In this document: one piece after another, positions 11,391 through 23,816 of the stretch
Layout of the letters: every line of letters starts with the position of its first letter
How positions within the stretch are numbered: the stretch's first letter is position 1
Source: Gloeophyllum trabeum ATCC 11539
Taxonomy: Eukaryota; Basidiomycota; Agaricomycetes; Gloeophyllales; Gloeophyllaceae
Direction of reading: 5' to 3'
DNA: 64,000 nt
Assembly: GCF_000344685.1 (NCBI RefSeq)
Contig: NW_006920410.1
Location: 860,717 to 924,716, forward strand
Made by a program: the position numbers and the translations under genes
Notes under the pieces: generated by a model
Told to the model about the DNA's origin: nothing
Databases searched by the model: none
What the model saw: the letters and a program-made list of their open reading frames with translations, nothing else

Positions 11391-14082
11391 ATGGCTGATG
11401 CTACCCTTCGTAAGAGGAACGCCACGAAAGCCAGTCAATCAGCCGCGTCCAGCAATGATGCTGAAGATGTACGAGTTCGTCCCCTCAGCTACTTACCCAT
11501 GTGACATTGGAATAGGTAGAGGTTGCTAGTGCAACGTCTGTAACTACTGGCAGACTGGCCTATCTTGTGTTTAGTATCATCGTGGCTGGCTTCTTATACA
11601 TGGTGCGGCCCTCATAGAGCGCTTGGAAAACCATCCGATTGACTCTGAGATGGGTTCAGTACCCAGATGTCATCTTGCAACTGTCCGAACAATGGTTAGG
11701 GTCTTCTTATGTCGAATCGCCCTTACCAGGTGCCGGAGACCCGCACGCCATTGACTTGTCCGCCGACATTGGAAAACGGGATGCTGTAGTCGAGGCATTC
11801 AAGGTTCGTAAGATGTTATTTCAACTGGAGAAATAGCTCATTAGAAATGTGATGCCAGCATGCATGGCTGGCGTATGGTGAGTGTATTAGCTGCCATGCA
11901 ACTCACGATGCTAACTAGGCCAGAGAGGGACGCGATGGGAGATGATGAATATCACCCCATAAGCCACAAAGGCTCCAATCTGACAAAGGCCGGGGGAATC
12001 GGGTATACGGTTGCTGATTCAATAGACACCATGCTTATCATGGGCTTGGACGACGAATACCAGAGAGCAAAGGAGTGGGTCGCTACCAAGCTATCCTTCG
12101 ACCGGGACGCAAATTTCAATACATTCGAGGTAAGTCCCTCGGCATTGCATTCGCGCACATACCAATGTGCTCCTTAGACCACTATCCGAGTTCTGGGAGG
12201 TCTCTTGTCGGCATACCATCTCTCAGATGATCCCGTTTTCTTGGAGAAAGCCGTAGACCTCGGCGACCGAATCTTAACTACATTCGACACTCCGTCTGGC
12301 CTGCCCTTGACCATGGTCAACTTGGGACGTCGAGTCGGCGTGGCAGATCCAGATTATCCGGGTTTAGTCAGCACCGCTGAGGTCGCTACACTCCAGCTGG
12401 AGTTCCGATATCTTACCCTGTTAACGGACGATGACATCTACTGGAAGAAAGCCGAAAAGGTTGATAACTTGCACACCTCTGTTTTCATGGCATCCGATGA
12501 TCACGGCGAATGACTTCCAGGTCATGGCCATAATCAAGGCCGCTCGAATGCCTCCTGGCTTGGCTACCATTTTCATGAAGTATGTCATAGTCGTATATAT
12601 TGTATGTCTCTGACATAGGTACCAGCTATCAAGAAGGTCGTTTTGTCCCGGCTGCGATACGCCTGGGGTCGCGCGGGGACTCATACTATGAATATCTCTT
12701 GTGAGTACCAAATAACAAATCGCTCCTCGCAATACATGCTGAGTGATGGCGTAGGAAGCAGTATCTTCAGACCGTGAGTACGTCAGTGGTCTCATAATAC
12801 CAACCCTATAGTCCATTCCGCCAGAACCGGACTGAGCACGTATATCGAGAGGTCGGTATCATGTTCTCGTCCCGGGTTATATGTTCTCATATATGTTTCA
12901 AAGATGTATGCCGATACGATGGACGCCATACATGGACACCTTATCAAGACAAGTATGAATTCCCATCTCACATACACAGCCGAGCTTATACCGGAGCGTA
13001 ATATGAATGGGGAATTGCGAGTAACAGTCACACAGCGCCTGCAATTATTCAGCTAATTTCCCCTGCAGGTCATGGCGGCTAACGCCAAAGCAGGATCATC
13101 TAGTATGCTTTTTAGGTGGTTCACTGATGCTTGGTGCGGTGACTACCGAAGCACTAGTCGATGAAGTGCCTATCCCGCCTAAATCGGAGCTATTGACGAG
13201 TCATGGAATCCGGGACTGGAAGACTGGTGCCGAGCTTATCAGGACCTGCATGGCTACACACGAAACAGCCACGTAAGTTAGTTCACCCTTGGTGTCTTTT
13301 AAGCCTTTCACCGGCTATCTCTTAATATGGCCATAGAGGTCTTGCTCCCGAGATCGTACACTTCAGGATACCAAGCGATGGCGTGGACTCGATGTTACAA
13401 GGTCAGGCTCCGCAAGATTGGTATATTAAAGGGGCAAGGTGAATGCGGCTCTACTGTCATACGTCCAGCAGATTGTCAGCTCATTGGGATGTAGACCGAG
13501 ACAATTCCCCCCTCTGGACGCCCGATATATACTCCGGTACGCTCTTGATATGCTCTTTCTATTAGCTGTCAATCTGATTCGAGTTAGTCCCGAGACCGTA
13601 GAATCTCTATTCCTCGCATTCCGCGTGACAGGCGACCGCAGGTATCGTGAGTGGGGCTGGCAAATATTCCAAGCAATCGAGAAGCACTGTCGGATAGAAA
13701 CTGGGGGATATGCTAGTGTTGTCAATGTAGACGAACTACCCGTACGACACGAGGATAAAATGGAGACTTTCCTTATGGTCCGTGGCTCTTGCAATTTTGT
13801 CGACTTCCTGCTCAAGCGATCCGCTAGAGCGAAACGTTGAAGTATCTTTACCTTCTCTTCGCGGACGCCTCCGTATTGCCCTTATCCGGTATGCTTCACT
13901 TTTCCATTCCTCGAGAACACCACTCATTGTTGCACAATTGTTGTAATCACAGATTATGTGTTCAATACGGAGGTTGGTCTATCTTTCTGTATTCTTCCCA
14001 TGGGCAGGCCACCAACGCTCCCATTTTACAGGCGCATCCTTTCCCGGTGTTCAACCCTCCAATCCGTACAGGATTTTCTTGA
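11391..14082 (+). CDS. ER mannosyl-oligosaccharide 1,2-alpha-mannosidase (GH47)
   Basis: I reconstruct 18 exons joining to about 592 residues. MADATLRKRNATKASQ precedes one membrane anchor (RLAYLVFSIIVAGFLYM), giving a type II ER/Golgi topology. GH47 blocks follow in order: KHAWLAYERDAMGDDEYHP, ADSIDTMLIMGL, FETTIRVLGGLLSAYH, RLGSRGDSYYEYLLKQY, WRLTPKQDHLVCFLGG, LAPEIVHF, RPETVESLFLAFRVTGDRRY, KMETFLMSETLKYLYLLF and the terminal VFNTEAHPFPVF. The Glu residues of the catalytic barrel and the Thr of the Ca2+ site are therefore kept. It trims Man9 to Man8 N-glycans in the ER in the known family. Several exons are tiny (19, 19, 27 and 20 nt). One intron (about 13017-13068) needs a GC donor. One acceptor near 13494/13500 is ambiguous by two codons. 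Confidence 0.9.
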
Positions 14083-15875
14083 GATCGGTGCATTTCTTGA
14101 TGCAAAAGTTCTTTGTCGAGGCGCAATGGCGCCGTTTACTGATGTTGGTAATAACCCGCGGACAAAGACCGTCCATTATGATTGCCACTGATTTTCAAAC
14201 CGAGTTTGCTTGCAATCTTACGCCTGTTCCCTTCCGCCCGACCAGAGCCCTACCGACGCTTTAAGGTTCCGGGTACGAAAAGTGAATGGCCCAGGCCCGT
14301 TCCACACAGCATGTTCCCTGCAGCTGAGCCTTTGCAATATCCGAATATTGCGGTACAGTATTGTATGCATATTGAAGTGCATGGCTTATCCGAGCCCATG
14401 CTCTCCGTCTACGCGAGCTTCCGATATTACCATCTTCGGTGGCCTTGTTGGGCACGTTGCGGACGTGACATGATTCCTACTCTCATCCCTTGTTCCAATG
14501 AGGGTTTCTTATCGGTACGTCATGCCATGCGCAGATCTAGACAGTTTGCCTTGCTGATTCCAACCTAAATGTGCTAGGCTATCGACCTTTCCGTATAAGT
14601 CTCGGAGTTTTGTCCATTCTGAGAATATGCTTGTGCAACACATGAGTTCTAACCAAGAGACGATCTTCATCGCCCCGCAGTTGCTCCGAGCTCAGCCTGG
14701 GTACAGTGTCCGAGCACATCTTATGTCTCAGCGTTTGTCGGAAAGATGATGCTGTCATTCGCACCATATCCTCACAAGTGAGAGCATCTTTCCGCTTACG
14801 GGCACTGTCTTTGCACAGACCTCTGTTTAGGTATTCGCAGCCACCGTGTCTCGGGACCGTAGAAGATGCTGATTCAGACCGTGCTCTAAGCAGTTGCACG
14901 CGGTCACTTCGATACCACCTTACCCCGTCGTAAGTGTGATTATGCGACCCCACGACCGGCAATGCGTCACCTATTCGAATCTCCGGAGCACCCATTGCTC
15001 GCAGAGCATGTACTCTGGCTGTAGCGACGTGGCAAGATTATTGATGTTCCCAACTTGGATCTACGGTGATGCTTGATGGGGTCTCGCCCCTTACGCTCCT
15101 CTTCATCCAAGAAAACATCAGAGACCATTAGGCACCCTAACGTTCTATACAAGGATGGTCCACTGAATGAGAAGGGAACAACCGCTGTTCACCAACCCTT
15201 AGCCCAAGACCGTACAGTACCGTTATCGTTTTGGGCGTGACCTCAGCGGACCCTGGGACTAGACTATACCCTGGGTAAGTGGGTAACAAGCGATTGGACT
15301 GGAAAGGGAAGACTTCATTTACTGCGTATTTACTTGCTCGGGGGACCAAGCGCTCCTTTGTCGCTGAAACATATGGTGCGAGACAATTATGTAGACTTCT
15401 ATTGGCCTGAATAGTGCATTATGACGGATATCAGGACAGACAAATGCTATTTGTTGAACTGTAAATTGGGGTACGTTTCTGAAGCGCAAGCGCCCGTAAA
15501 CAGCAGGGTGGCAACGCCAGAACCATTCCGTGTTCAGCTTCTTGCGTCTTGTAACCGATAATTGCTTTCCTTCATATACGACGCTCGTCCACGACTGGTC
15601 CCAACTCCGTTATACTCTGCTCTTGTGTCTGCAACTCTAATATCAACACGGCCTCGAGGCCCATCAAGTCGTGGCATATTTTCAGAACGTCCGGAGCTCG
15701 TGGCTTTCACGCCCCGTCTGCGCACAACACCTATAACCTAAATCCCGTCGCCCAGTCGCCCCTTTCTCTCTTTTGCAACCTCGGGATTCTAATATCCGCC
15801 CCTGCTTGTGTCGGTCTCCTCTGTTGTTAAATCGTCATATCCCTTCCGACAGTCACTAATTTACTTCTGCATTCT
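14083..15875. other. 1.8-kb stretch without an intact gene; possible eroded coding remnants
   Basis: No complete gene could be built. On the plus strand short blocks look protein-like: SDITIFGGLVGHVAD (about 14420-14470), then, after a plausible intron, a frame containing HSENMLVQHMSSNQETIFIA and PQLLRAQPGYSVRAHLMSQR (about 14610-14740). This ends at a stop with the reading continuing one frame over (DDAVIRTISSQ). I do not recognise the family. The last 150 bp before 15876 look like a normal promoter/5'UTR of the kinase gene. Confidence 0.35.
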
Positions 15876-18800
15876 ATGCCTAGTGTCCTCCGCCTCTCCT
15901 CGCCGCAGCGGGAACAGTCCTCGAAGAAGTTTCGTGCTGCGCTCGGTTTCACAGCGTTATCCAAAGATACAGATACTGCTTCTCGGTTTTCCACCCCGGT
16001 CAACAGCAGTCGCTCGAGGATCAGTGTGGATACGCTCTCCAGCTATACTTCTCGGAGGAAGAGCCGCAAGGATAGCAGGAGTGTTACGGAAGGATTTTCG
16101 TTTGACGAGGGAAACCCTTCGAGTAACGATATAGACGAGGTGGTAACGATCGACGCTTCGGAGAACATGGATCCATCCCAATCGCGACCTTTCCGGCGTG
16201 GTATCCGGGTCCACCACCAAGACGGCCCTTGGACGATCAGCGTGGCGGAGAACCCCCACGATCCGCGGTCATATAGTCTCTATGTGAAGAGTGAGTCCTG
16301 CTGCTTCCTTCCATATTGCAACAAAGCCTCTGCAGTGATTGTGTGCAATACTGCGCACAACCATGAGTAGACCTTGTAGTAATAGAGGGACGTGCCTGTG
16401 CTCAGGATCCTGACTGTTGATCTTCCCTAGCTCCTACCCACAACCTTACCCTCATGCGTACTGCTACGGAGATAGTCGAATTGCATCACAAGTTGCGCGA
16501 GAGTAATCCCAACACACGCATCCCCAGTCTTCCCATCGACGTATCCCTATTATCGCCCCCTGCCAAACGGAAGTCAGCGTTTCTTAACACCTTATCTCGA
16601 CTGGCTTCCCCCTCTGGAGGGAAGACGTCTGGCTCGCGTCAGTCACGTAATCATTCGAGCACTCCTTCAGCGAGCGCGCCGTCAAATATCGCCACCCCTA
16701 CGATTTCTCCCTCGCAAGAAATCGGCGACCCGTTCGCTAAGGTGACAAACGGCAAATCCATGCCTTCCAGTAGTGTCAATCTTACGGCTCTGGCAGCCTA
16801 CCTAACCGATATTGCGAACGACCAACTTTTGCGCACCAACCGTGCTTGGAAGCGTTTCGTTCGCGTGCGAACGGACGACTTGGAGAGCGTGCGTATCGAG
16901 CGCGCCATCAAGCGTGTCCGGTCAGACCTTGCATCGCATGTCAGCCCCAAGACACCTACAGAGCGCCACGCATCCACAGCAAACAGCTCTTCTGCCGACA
17001 TTAGCGAAGTTGAGAGCTTTGACGACGAGTATCCAACTTCTGGTTCGAACGTCGTTACCAGTGGAGATATTGATATGACGAGCACCCTTGCAAGGGAGGT
17101 GGATATCAAGGAGGAGGATGAAGAGGAGGCGGTTCAGGAGGAGAGTGCAAAGGAGGGTGACGCTGCCGCAGGACGCTCTACTCCTGAAGCAGATACTGCC
17201 ACCTTGAATGGCGCAGATGGCCACGCGGGGAATGCTAGCACCTCTGACTCCGTCGACCAGCACGCTCGGATCCCTCGGTCCCAGTCAGCCGACCCTATGA
17301 CCCGCTTGTCCAAGACATATACACCATCCACTCTCAATGGCGACAGTGCCTCTCAGACCGGCGATGAGTCCTCGATATCTACTTCTACTGATGATCCCAC
17401 CGCGCGAAAGAAGAGGTCCCGTTCTTCTGATCCTCACAAGCAACTCTCGAAGAAGAAGTCACAGAGGAAGGTTGTCATCAGTGACTTCGAGATGATTCGT
17501 GTGCTCGGGAAGGGCTGTGCAGGGAAGGTATTACTGGTCCGACACAAGACATCCTCAGATTTCTATGCTTTGAAGGCCATCACCAAACGACACGTCTTGG
17601 CCCATCAAGAGTTGCAGCATACTCTGACTGAACAAGCAGTCCTGAAGCGTATGGCTGCTGAAGGATCAGACCCGTTCGTCGTGAAACTCTGGTGGAGTTT
17701 TCATGATAAGGAGAATTTGTATCTTGTCATGGTGAGTGCGTCTGAATGCTTCTGGAGGAAAGACTATTAACTTGCGCCCCTATAGGACTTCCACCCTGGC
17801 GGTGATCTAGCAACTCAGTTGGCTCGATGGGGCCGTCTTGGACGTGACAGAGCGCGGTTCTACGCTGCTGAGATTGTCGAAGGGGTTGAAGGGCTTCATG
17901 CTGCCGGGGTCATCTACCGAGATCTTAAGCCGGAGAATATCTTGATTGGAGGCGACGGTCACATTGTCTTGACAGACTTCGGTCTCTCGAAGGAATTTCC
18001 GCGCCGGACGAATGCCATCACTGCACCGCCGACGCCATCGGGCCAGAAGGGAGAGTTCTATTCATCTGCACCTGGCACTCCGACTCCGACGGCCCCTCAC
18101 TGGATGAAGGGTGAAAACGGGGAATTAAGTGGTTGGCCTGGACAACCAGTAGGACAGCACGACACAACGAGTACATTCTGTGGTACGGCCGAGTACCTGG
18201 CTCCGGAAGTGATCCAGGGGTTACCTTACAGTTATGAAGTCGACTGGTGGAGCTTCGGCACGATGCTCTACGAGATGTTGACCGGCATTGTGAGTTCTAC
18301 TTCGTTTTTCACCGAGGTCAGGTGGGACTGATCATGATTGCAGACACCGTTCTGGGCAAACAATCATTCTGATATGTATGTAAGGGTCTTACAAGATGAG
18401 CTTCAGTTCCCGGAGGATAGAACCATGGACCAGGATACCAAAAGTCTAATTCGCGGTGTCAGTGTTATAGCTTGTCCTCGCTGGCGACTCGCACTCACCG
18501 TTTTCTTGCAGTTGCTTCAACGTAATCCTGCTCTTAGAATCTGTGAGCCTCGAATCAAGAAGCACCCTTACTTCTCCATGATGTGCGTTTTATGCTGAAC
18601 TTTTCCAAGCGGTGGCTTACGTTTTTGACAACAGAGATTGGTCCCACGTCTATTATAAGCGGTACATACGTGCGTGGCTACGATTCATCCTCATAGAGTT
18701 CTATTGACTCTGCATTCCACCAGCGCCATACATCCCTCCTATTGATCCTTCGAATGCCAGCGATACCCAGAACTTTGATGACACCTTTCTTGAAATGGAG

Positions 18801-20084
18801 CCGGTCATCAATGACCCCAATGAGAATGATGAGACGGACACGGATCGCGAGCGCGACCAAACTGACACCGACCGCACGGACGGGGAAGACTCTGCCTCCA
18901 CTCCGTTACAGTCTCGCAGTCCTTCCGTCCACCCTGGAGAGGAGGAGGAGACGGTGGATGTGTTTGACGGCTATTCGTTCAAGGGTCGGCATTCAATTCT
19001 CATCGATGACGACGAAGAGGTTTCATCGGAGGCCACGGACAACGAGGCTGAGCCAGAAACAGAAGTGTCTGAGACGGCTGATGTCGCAGCTACTTCAAAT
19101 ACCGGGGACGCAGAAGGTGCTACCGCAGCATCTACTCCTGAGGCACGTAGTGCTGTGCTGCCAGCTGCAGAGGCAGAAGTCGTTCATGAGGCTCTTGCCA
19201 AGCCTGAGCCGATGGTCGCACCGACCAATGGCCGTACTTTGACGGAGGTCTCCAGAGTACAGCCCGCCGACAATGCTCTAGTCCAGCCGTCTAAGAAAGT
19301 GGAGCAGAAGTCGAGGCCCAAGTCCGCGCGCTTCACCCGGAGTCGCAGGGAGAAATCAGGTATCCCAGCTTTGGACAAATACCTCTCAGACGCTGGCGGA
19401 GAAGAGACCGAAGCAACTGAACGCGATGAAGAGGATGATGACTGGGATTTCGTGGAAGCTGGCGAAGGCGAGGAGCGCAACGGATCCAAGGGTCCAACTT
19501 TGTTCTCTCGAGGTGTTGTGGACCGGTATAGGCTAGCGCTCCGAAAGGGTTCAACCCCCGCTCGAGCTGCACCCCGTGTCATGTCCAGCAAGTCCAGCAA
19601 ATCCGAAATTGGCGAGGCCGGTGATTCTCCGTCCCCGTCAGAGAAACAACGTAGGGGGAGGACACCTGGCTTGACATTCCGGAAACATCCCAGGCAATTC
19701 CTGCGCGCAAAATCCCCACCGTCTTCGACTCAGTCGTCTCGCTCTGTCACAACTGTTAAGAGTCTCAGTCAATCCGCTTCTGCTACAGTGACATCGAGCA
19801 CATCAAATGGGTTTTTGACTCCCGCTTCTTCGGATGGGACTACTCTCCCCATGTCACCTTCGTTAAAATCGAAGGAGTCCGCTACGTCGGTTGGCAATAC
19901 CAGTGTGTCTTCCGACCAATCGGGGAACGGGGACGGGCCAGATAGTGATGATGTAGGGCCGTCGGGTACACTGAAAGCCCAGTCACCATCAGCTGAGGAG
20001 CCGGAAAAGCAGAAGAACAAGAAACTGAAGAAGTACAAGGAAGGCGCGGAAAAGGTCCTCTCGCTATTCGCACCTCCTCGATAG
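15876..20084 (+). CDS. PX-domain AGC-family Ser/Thr protein kinase
   Basis: Seven exons join to about 1266 residues. Residues ~115-320 resemble a PX phosphoinositide-binding domain (GPWTISVAENPHDPRSYSLY, EIVELHHKLRESNPNTRIPSLP, LTALAAYL, NRAWKRFVRV), split by a Ser/Pro-rich insert. After an acidic low-complexity linker the kinase domain starts at FEMIRVLGKGCAGKVLLV. It keeps YALKAITK (VAIK Lys), IYRDLKPENILI, TDFGLSKE, TFCGTAEYLAPEVI (PDK1-type activation-loop Thr) and YEVDWWSFGTMLYEMLTG. About 50 residues rich in Pro/Thr/Gly separate DFG from TFCGT. An AGC tail with a hydrophobic-motif-like VFDGYSF follows, then a long acidic/Ser-rich tail. Closest functional analogy is SGK3/Ypk-type kinases acting on endosomal membranes (inference). 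The large first intron (about 140 bp) separates the two PX halves. Confidence 0.85.
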
Positions 20085-20503
20085 CACCCGGGTGGTTGAG
20101 CTGACGCCCTTTACATCCTTCTGCTGGGCTCCTGTTCTACATTGATGAATTTCATGTCGACCCTCTCATTTGGACTAACATATGCCGCAACCATTCATTA
20201 TATTCATGTGTGCCGAGTGCCGAGTATTGGCGTGCATCGGCGTTGCTTTGAACATTGCTGTCTATAATTATATATCTCACTTTGCCATGTCCTCTCCTCA
20301 CGACAAACATAAGTGCTTTCTAGCTTGCCATTCCAAATACCGGATCACATTCACTCTCCTTAACTCTGATATTCTTGTACATTATTCGATCTCTAGCAGC
20401 AACTAAATATACACTATCTCATAACTATTACACAGCAACCAGTGTGGCACGCATTCCACCCTATTGAACCCAAGAAATTTCAGATTGGCAACCAAGAGAA
20501 GAA
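20085..20503. terminator. Convergent 3' region between kinase and sterol-transfer genes
   Basis: AT-rich, gene-free spacer between two stop codons facing each other (20084 and 20504); presumably holds both 3'UTRs and polyadenylation sites. No other feature is seen. Confidence 0.4.
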
Positions 20504-23500
20504 TTAGTCCAAGTCCTTCAAACTTCCCCTGAGGTTCTGTACACGCAATTCCAAGACATCCAGCGCCTTGTTGATGTCGGCCACCTCGCCCCTCCAGTCA
20601 TCGCTCGCTCGAATTGTCGGCGCCCCGCCAGATCTACTCGCAGCGAGTTCCTCCCACAATGTGGTGACCACACCCTGCACCCACTTCTCGCGCTCCTCTG
20701 TCCGTTTCATCTCCTTCCTGCGGCCCACGTCCTCTCGCTTGCCCACAATGATGAGAGAATAGATATTGCTGATCACCAGGAAGATAATGATGAAATATAA
20801 TATGGTGGTCGTGGAAGACTGGTCCCACGCGTCCTTGATGAGCTCGATCGCACCGACAGCGGATTGCTTGCCAACTTTGTACGCGCCCTCGAAAGTATCC
20901 CAAGCCCACTGCAGACCACGTTGGTTGCCTGACGAGGCCCGTGATTTGCGGGCTGAGTCAGTGGATGTCCGTTCCTGGCCAGGCGTAGCTGAGACGGACG
21001 ATTCCACCAGCTCATCTTCGGCTTCGGCTATGGCAGCGGCTGGGTCGACGCCTTCGGGCACAAATTCGGACTGATGTTCCGAGATGTAACGCCGGATAGC
21101 CGCGTCGAGCTCAGCGTGGTATGTCTTCTGTCCCTCCAGACACGACTTTTCGATAATGCCTGCATATACAGATCAGCTTATCCCCTAGTACATATTCGCG
21201 GGCTGACTCGTACCTTTTATGAAACTCCGCCCTGTCCACTCGACCTGGCTCGTGACAATGATCCTGGTGCTCACATTGCTTGCCCACATCAAGCACGTCT
21301 TCGTCTTTACAGAGAAGACGTTCCCGCTGGGGACATCAGGCGTCCTCGTAGTGGTGAGCATCACGACATAGTCGTCGAAGTCACAGTGCATTGTTTCATC
21401 ACGGAGTTCGCACTTCGTCTGCTTTGGACCTAAACCGCCGGACAGAGGCTTGATGTAAGACATATTGCGAGCTAAGCACTTGGGATTATCCGGGATCGGC
21501 GTCCAGTCGGATATTTGGATATCTGCGCAACATATGCGCGTCAATATCCTGAGTTAGGTATCTTATACGTGATGGACAAGACGCACCTTGAAGCTTCTGG
21601 TCCTGCACCATGAACTCTTTAACAAACCCACTCGCAAACATCAAATTATAGATCTTCTCCGGCGTCCCAGGCAAGACTGTGTCCATCGCCGTCTCCGTGT
21701 AATGGTCCCCATTCTTCAAACAAGCGCACTGCGTGACCTTTCTGGCCGCTTTTATCTTCCCCTTCGCGCCCGCTGGCACCACCGCGTCCCCGGCCTGGCC
21801 CGCGCCCTCGAGGCTCGGCCGGGCGCTGCGATCGCCCATGCTCCAGTCCTCCGGCCGTGCTAACCGCCAGATATTAAAAATGACGTCGAAGGTTGTGTCG
21901 CGGGACAGGAAGGACGCGAACGTGTACTTGGCGGTGCGCGTATTTATTTGGATCGCGTTGGGGATGACGAACGCTGTCATTTTCTTCTCCAGCGAAGTTA
22001 TCTCGTACATGGGTATGCACAGCTGTTGTCCGCGTGATCATATTCCGAGATTTTGCCATCAGCGACGTGGAGATGATTGGAGGTAGAGCTGTCAGTCCCC
22101 GGAAGTAAATAAGAGTAAAGAGACACGCACGTCTGTGATCCAGCCGAAGATATTTGCGTGGAAGCAGACGTGATTTTCCGAAATGTACAGACGACCTTGG
22201 ATGAGGATTTCACGTTGTAACGCGCACCCATAGTCTACAGTGAAACGCAATCAACCGTCCGGTCGAGCGAATGCTTGAGCCATGAATCACTCACCATCAA
22301 TCAGATAGTCCCCTTCAGGGATGGTGGGGAACAGCTCATGGAAATCGGCATTCCTCTTGTTACTAGCAACAGCAAAGCCCGTCACCGGAATATCATCATC
22401 GCCCAAGTCGTCACTCTCCTCATCACTTAAGTCCTCGTCACTCCCGCTGTCGAACAGATCATCGCTATCCTGACCAGAATGCGCATCGCCATTAGCGCTG
22501 CCCTCCATACGCGGGTCCGAGCCCAGCGACGTATTCCGCGACCGCGACTTTGTCCGCCCTTTCTTATTGGGCGCGCCCCGCGTCCGAGTCGGCGAGCCCG
22601 AGACCGACGAGCCCAAGTCCGACTGCGAGCGCGGCTTCGCAAGCGACGTCGACGAGCTCGACTTCATCAGCGTGAACCCGTTCCCGTTCGCGTCGCCCCT
22701 GCGCGGCGTCCCGTTCTGGTACTGCTGCAGGATCTGCGGCATGGGCATCCCGCTCCCCGCGTTCGCCATCGCGAGCCCGCTCGCCGCCAGCGCGCTCGCG
22801 AGGCCGCCGCCCGTCTGCTTCCGGTCGCGCTTCTTCGCGCTGTTGTTGCTCGAGCTGGCCGAGATCGCGCTCGGCAGGGTGGCGATGGTGGACGGCGGCG
22901 AGGACGTGTTCGACCCGCGCCGCCACGGGCGGCGCTTCTTCCCCGAGGTGGACGTCGACTTGATGGAGACGGTGTCCGTGTCGGCGCGCCGGTGCGGACT
23001 CAGGTAGTTGTTGCTGTTGCTGCTCGCGGAGGCAGACATGGTGGGGACGCCGCGGGGCGCGTTGATCGTCCCGTGGGGGATGAATTCTGTGCGGAGGGCT
23101 GTGGGGGACTCGACAACCGTCGGCATGTGTCCCTCCCCGTCGGAGGACATCGTGGACGCATTCGACCCGCGCCGGTCTCGGTCGAGGTTAGTGAGATCCA
23201 ACCCCAGCGCAGAATCGGTCATGGAGCGGGGGTGCTTCCCTTGGGAATTCATGGAGGATTTCGAGGGCGTGCGAGGGAGGTTTTTCTCGGGCGAGGAGTC
23301 GACGGACGAGTCAGGCTTCCCGTCATCCGGGAAAAAGCTCTGTGTGTTCCGCGCAGATGACGCGGCACTCATGCTGGCAGGCGTGGGTGTGGGCATTGCA
23401 TCATCATTTGGTGAATGCTGCGAGGCCAAGGGCGACGAGTTCCCCACCCCCACACTTAATGACACTGCACGTCTATCCACTCCACCCTGTCTCGGAGGGC

Positions 23501-23816
23501 TCGGGCCAAGGCCCAATCCCGTCTCCGTCCTGAAACGCTGGTGGCCGTGACCCTGATCTGGGGAATGACCGTCTTCACTCGGGAATGAAAAGGTCTCGCT
23601 GCGACCGTGGCTTGCTGGGGAGGGCGGCACGATCATAACATTGGGATGGCCCTCTTCACTGCCATCGAGGTGGCCTGGCGAGTGAAAACTGGAGTCGGAG
23701 TCGGCGGCGCTCAAACTTTTGGAATGAGGGCGTCCAGGGGAAGGATTGCGGGAGGCTTCGCCAGAACGCCTATCAGGCGATGGTTTAACGAGCTTTGAGA
23801 GGAAATTGGGAGCCAT
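20504..23816 (-). CDS. GRAM-VASt sterol-transfer protein (Lam/Ysp family, ER-membrane contact sites)
   Basis: Five exons on the minus strand (about 23816-22295, 22234-22131, 22022-21587, 21522-21214, 21159-20504) join to 1008 residues. A ~490-residue disordered Ser/Pro/Arg N-terminus ends in an acidic patch. The GRAM domain follows (FHELFPTIPEGDYLIDDYGC, IFGWITDLCIPMYEITSLEK, FASFLSRDTTFDVI). Next come the START-like VASt domain (DTVLPGTPEKIYNLMFASGF, ISDWTPIPDN, YIKPLSGGLGPKQTKCEL, TRIIVTSQVEWTGRSFIKG) and a C-terminal membrane anchor (ILYFIIIFLVISNIYSLIIV) followed by a coiled-coil-like tail. This is the yeast Lam1-6 architecture, proteins anchored in the ER that move ergosterol at contact sites. 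The 108-bp intron between exons 2 and 3 has internal AG choices; only the last acceptor gives the conserved ITDLCIPMYEI. Confidence 0.88.

Noticed and set aside
6816..14082. A secondary-metabolite or resistance cluster around the MFS exporter
   Set aside because: Neighbours are a DUF5519 protein and an ER mannosidase; there is no synthase, P450 or cluster regulator nearby.
22479..23360. 293-codon plus-strand ORF rich in Arg/Pro opposite the sterol-transfer gene
   Set aside because: It is the antisense shadow of the GC-rich disordered N-terminus of the minus-strand gene; extreme Arg/Ala content and no independent support.
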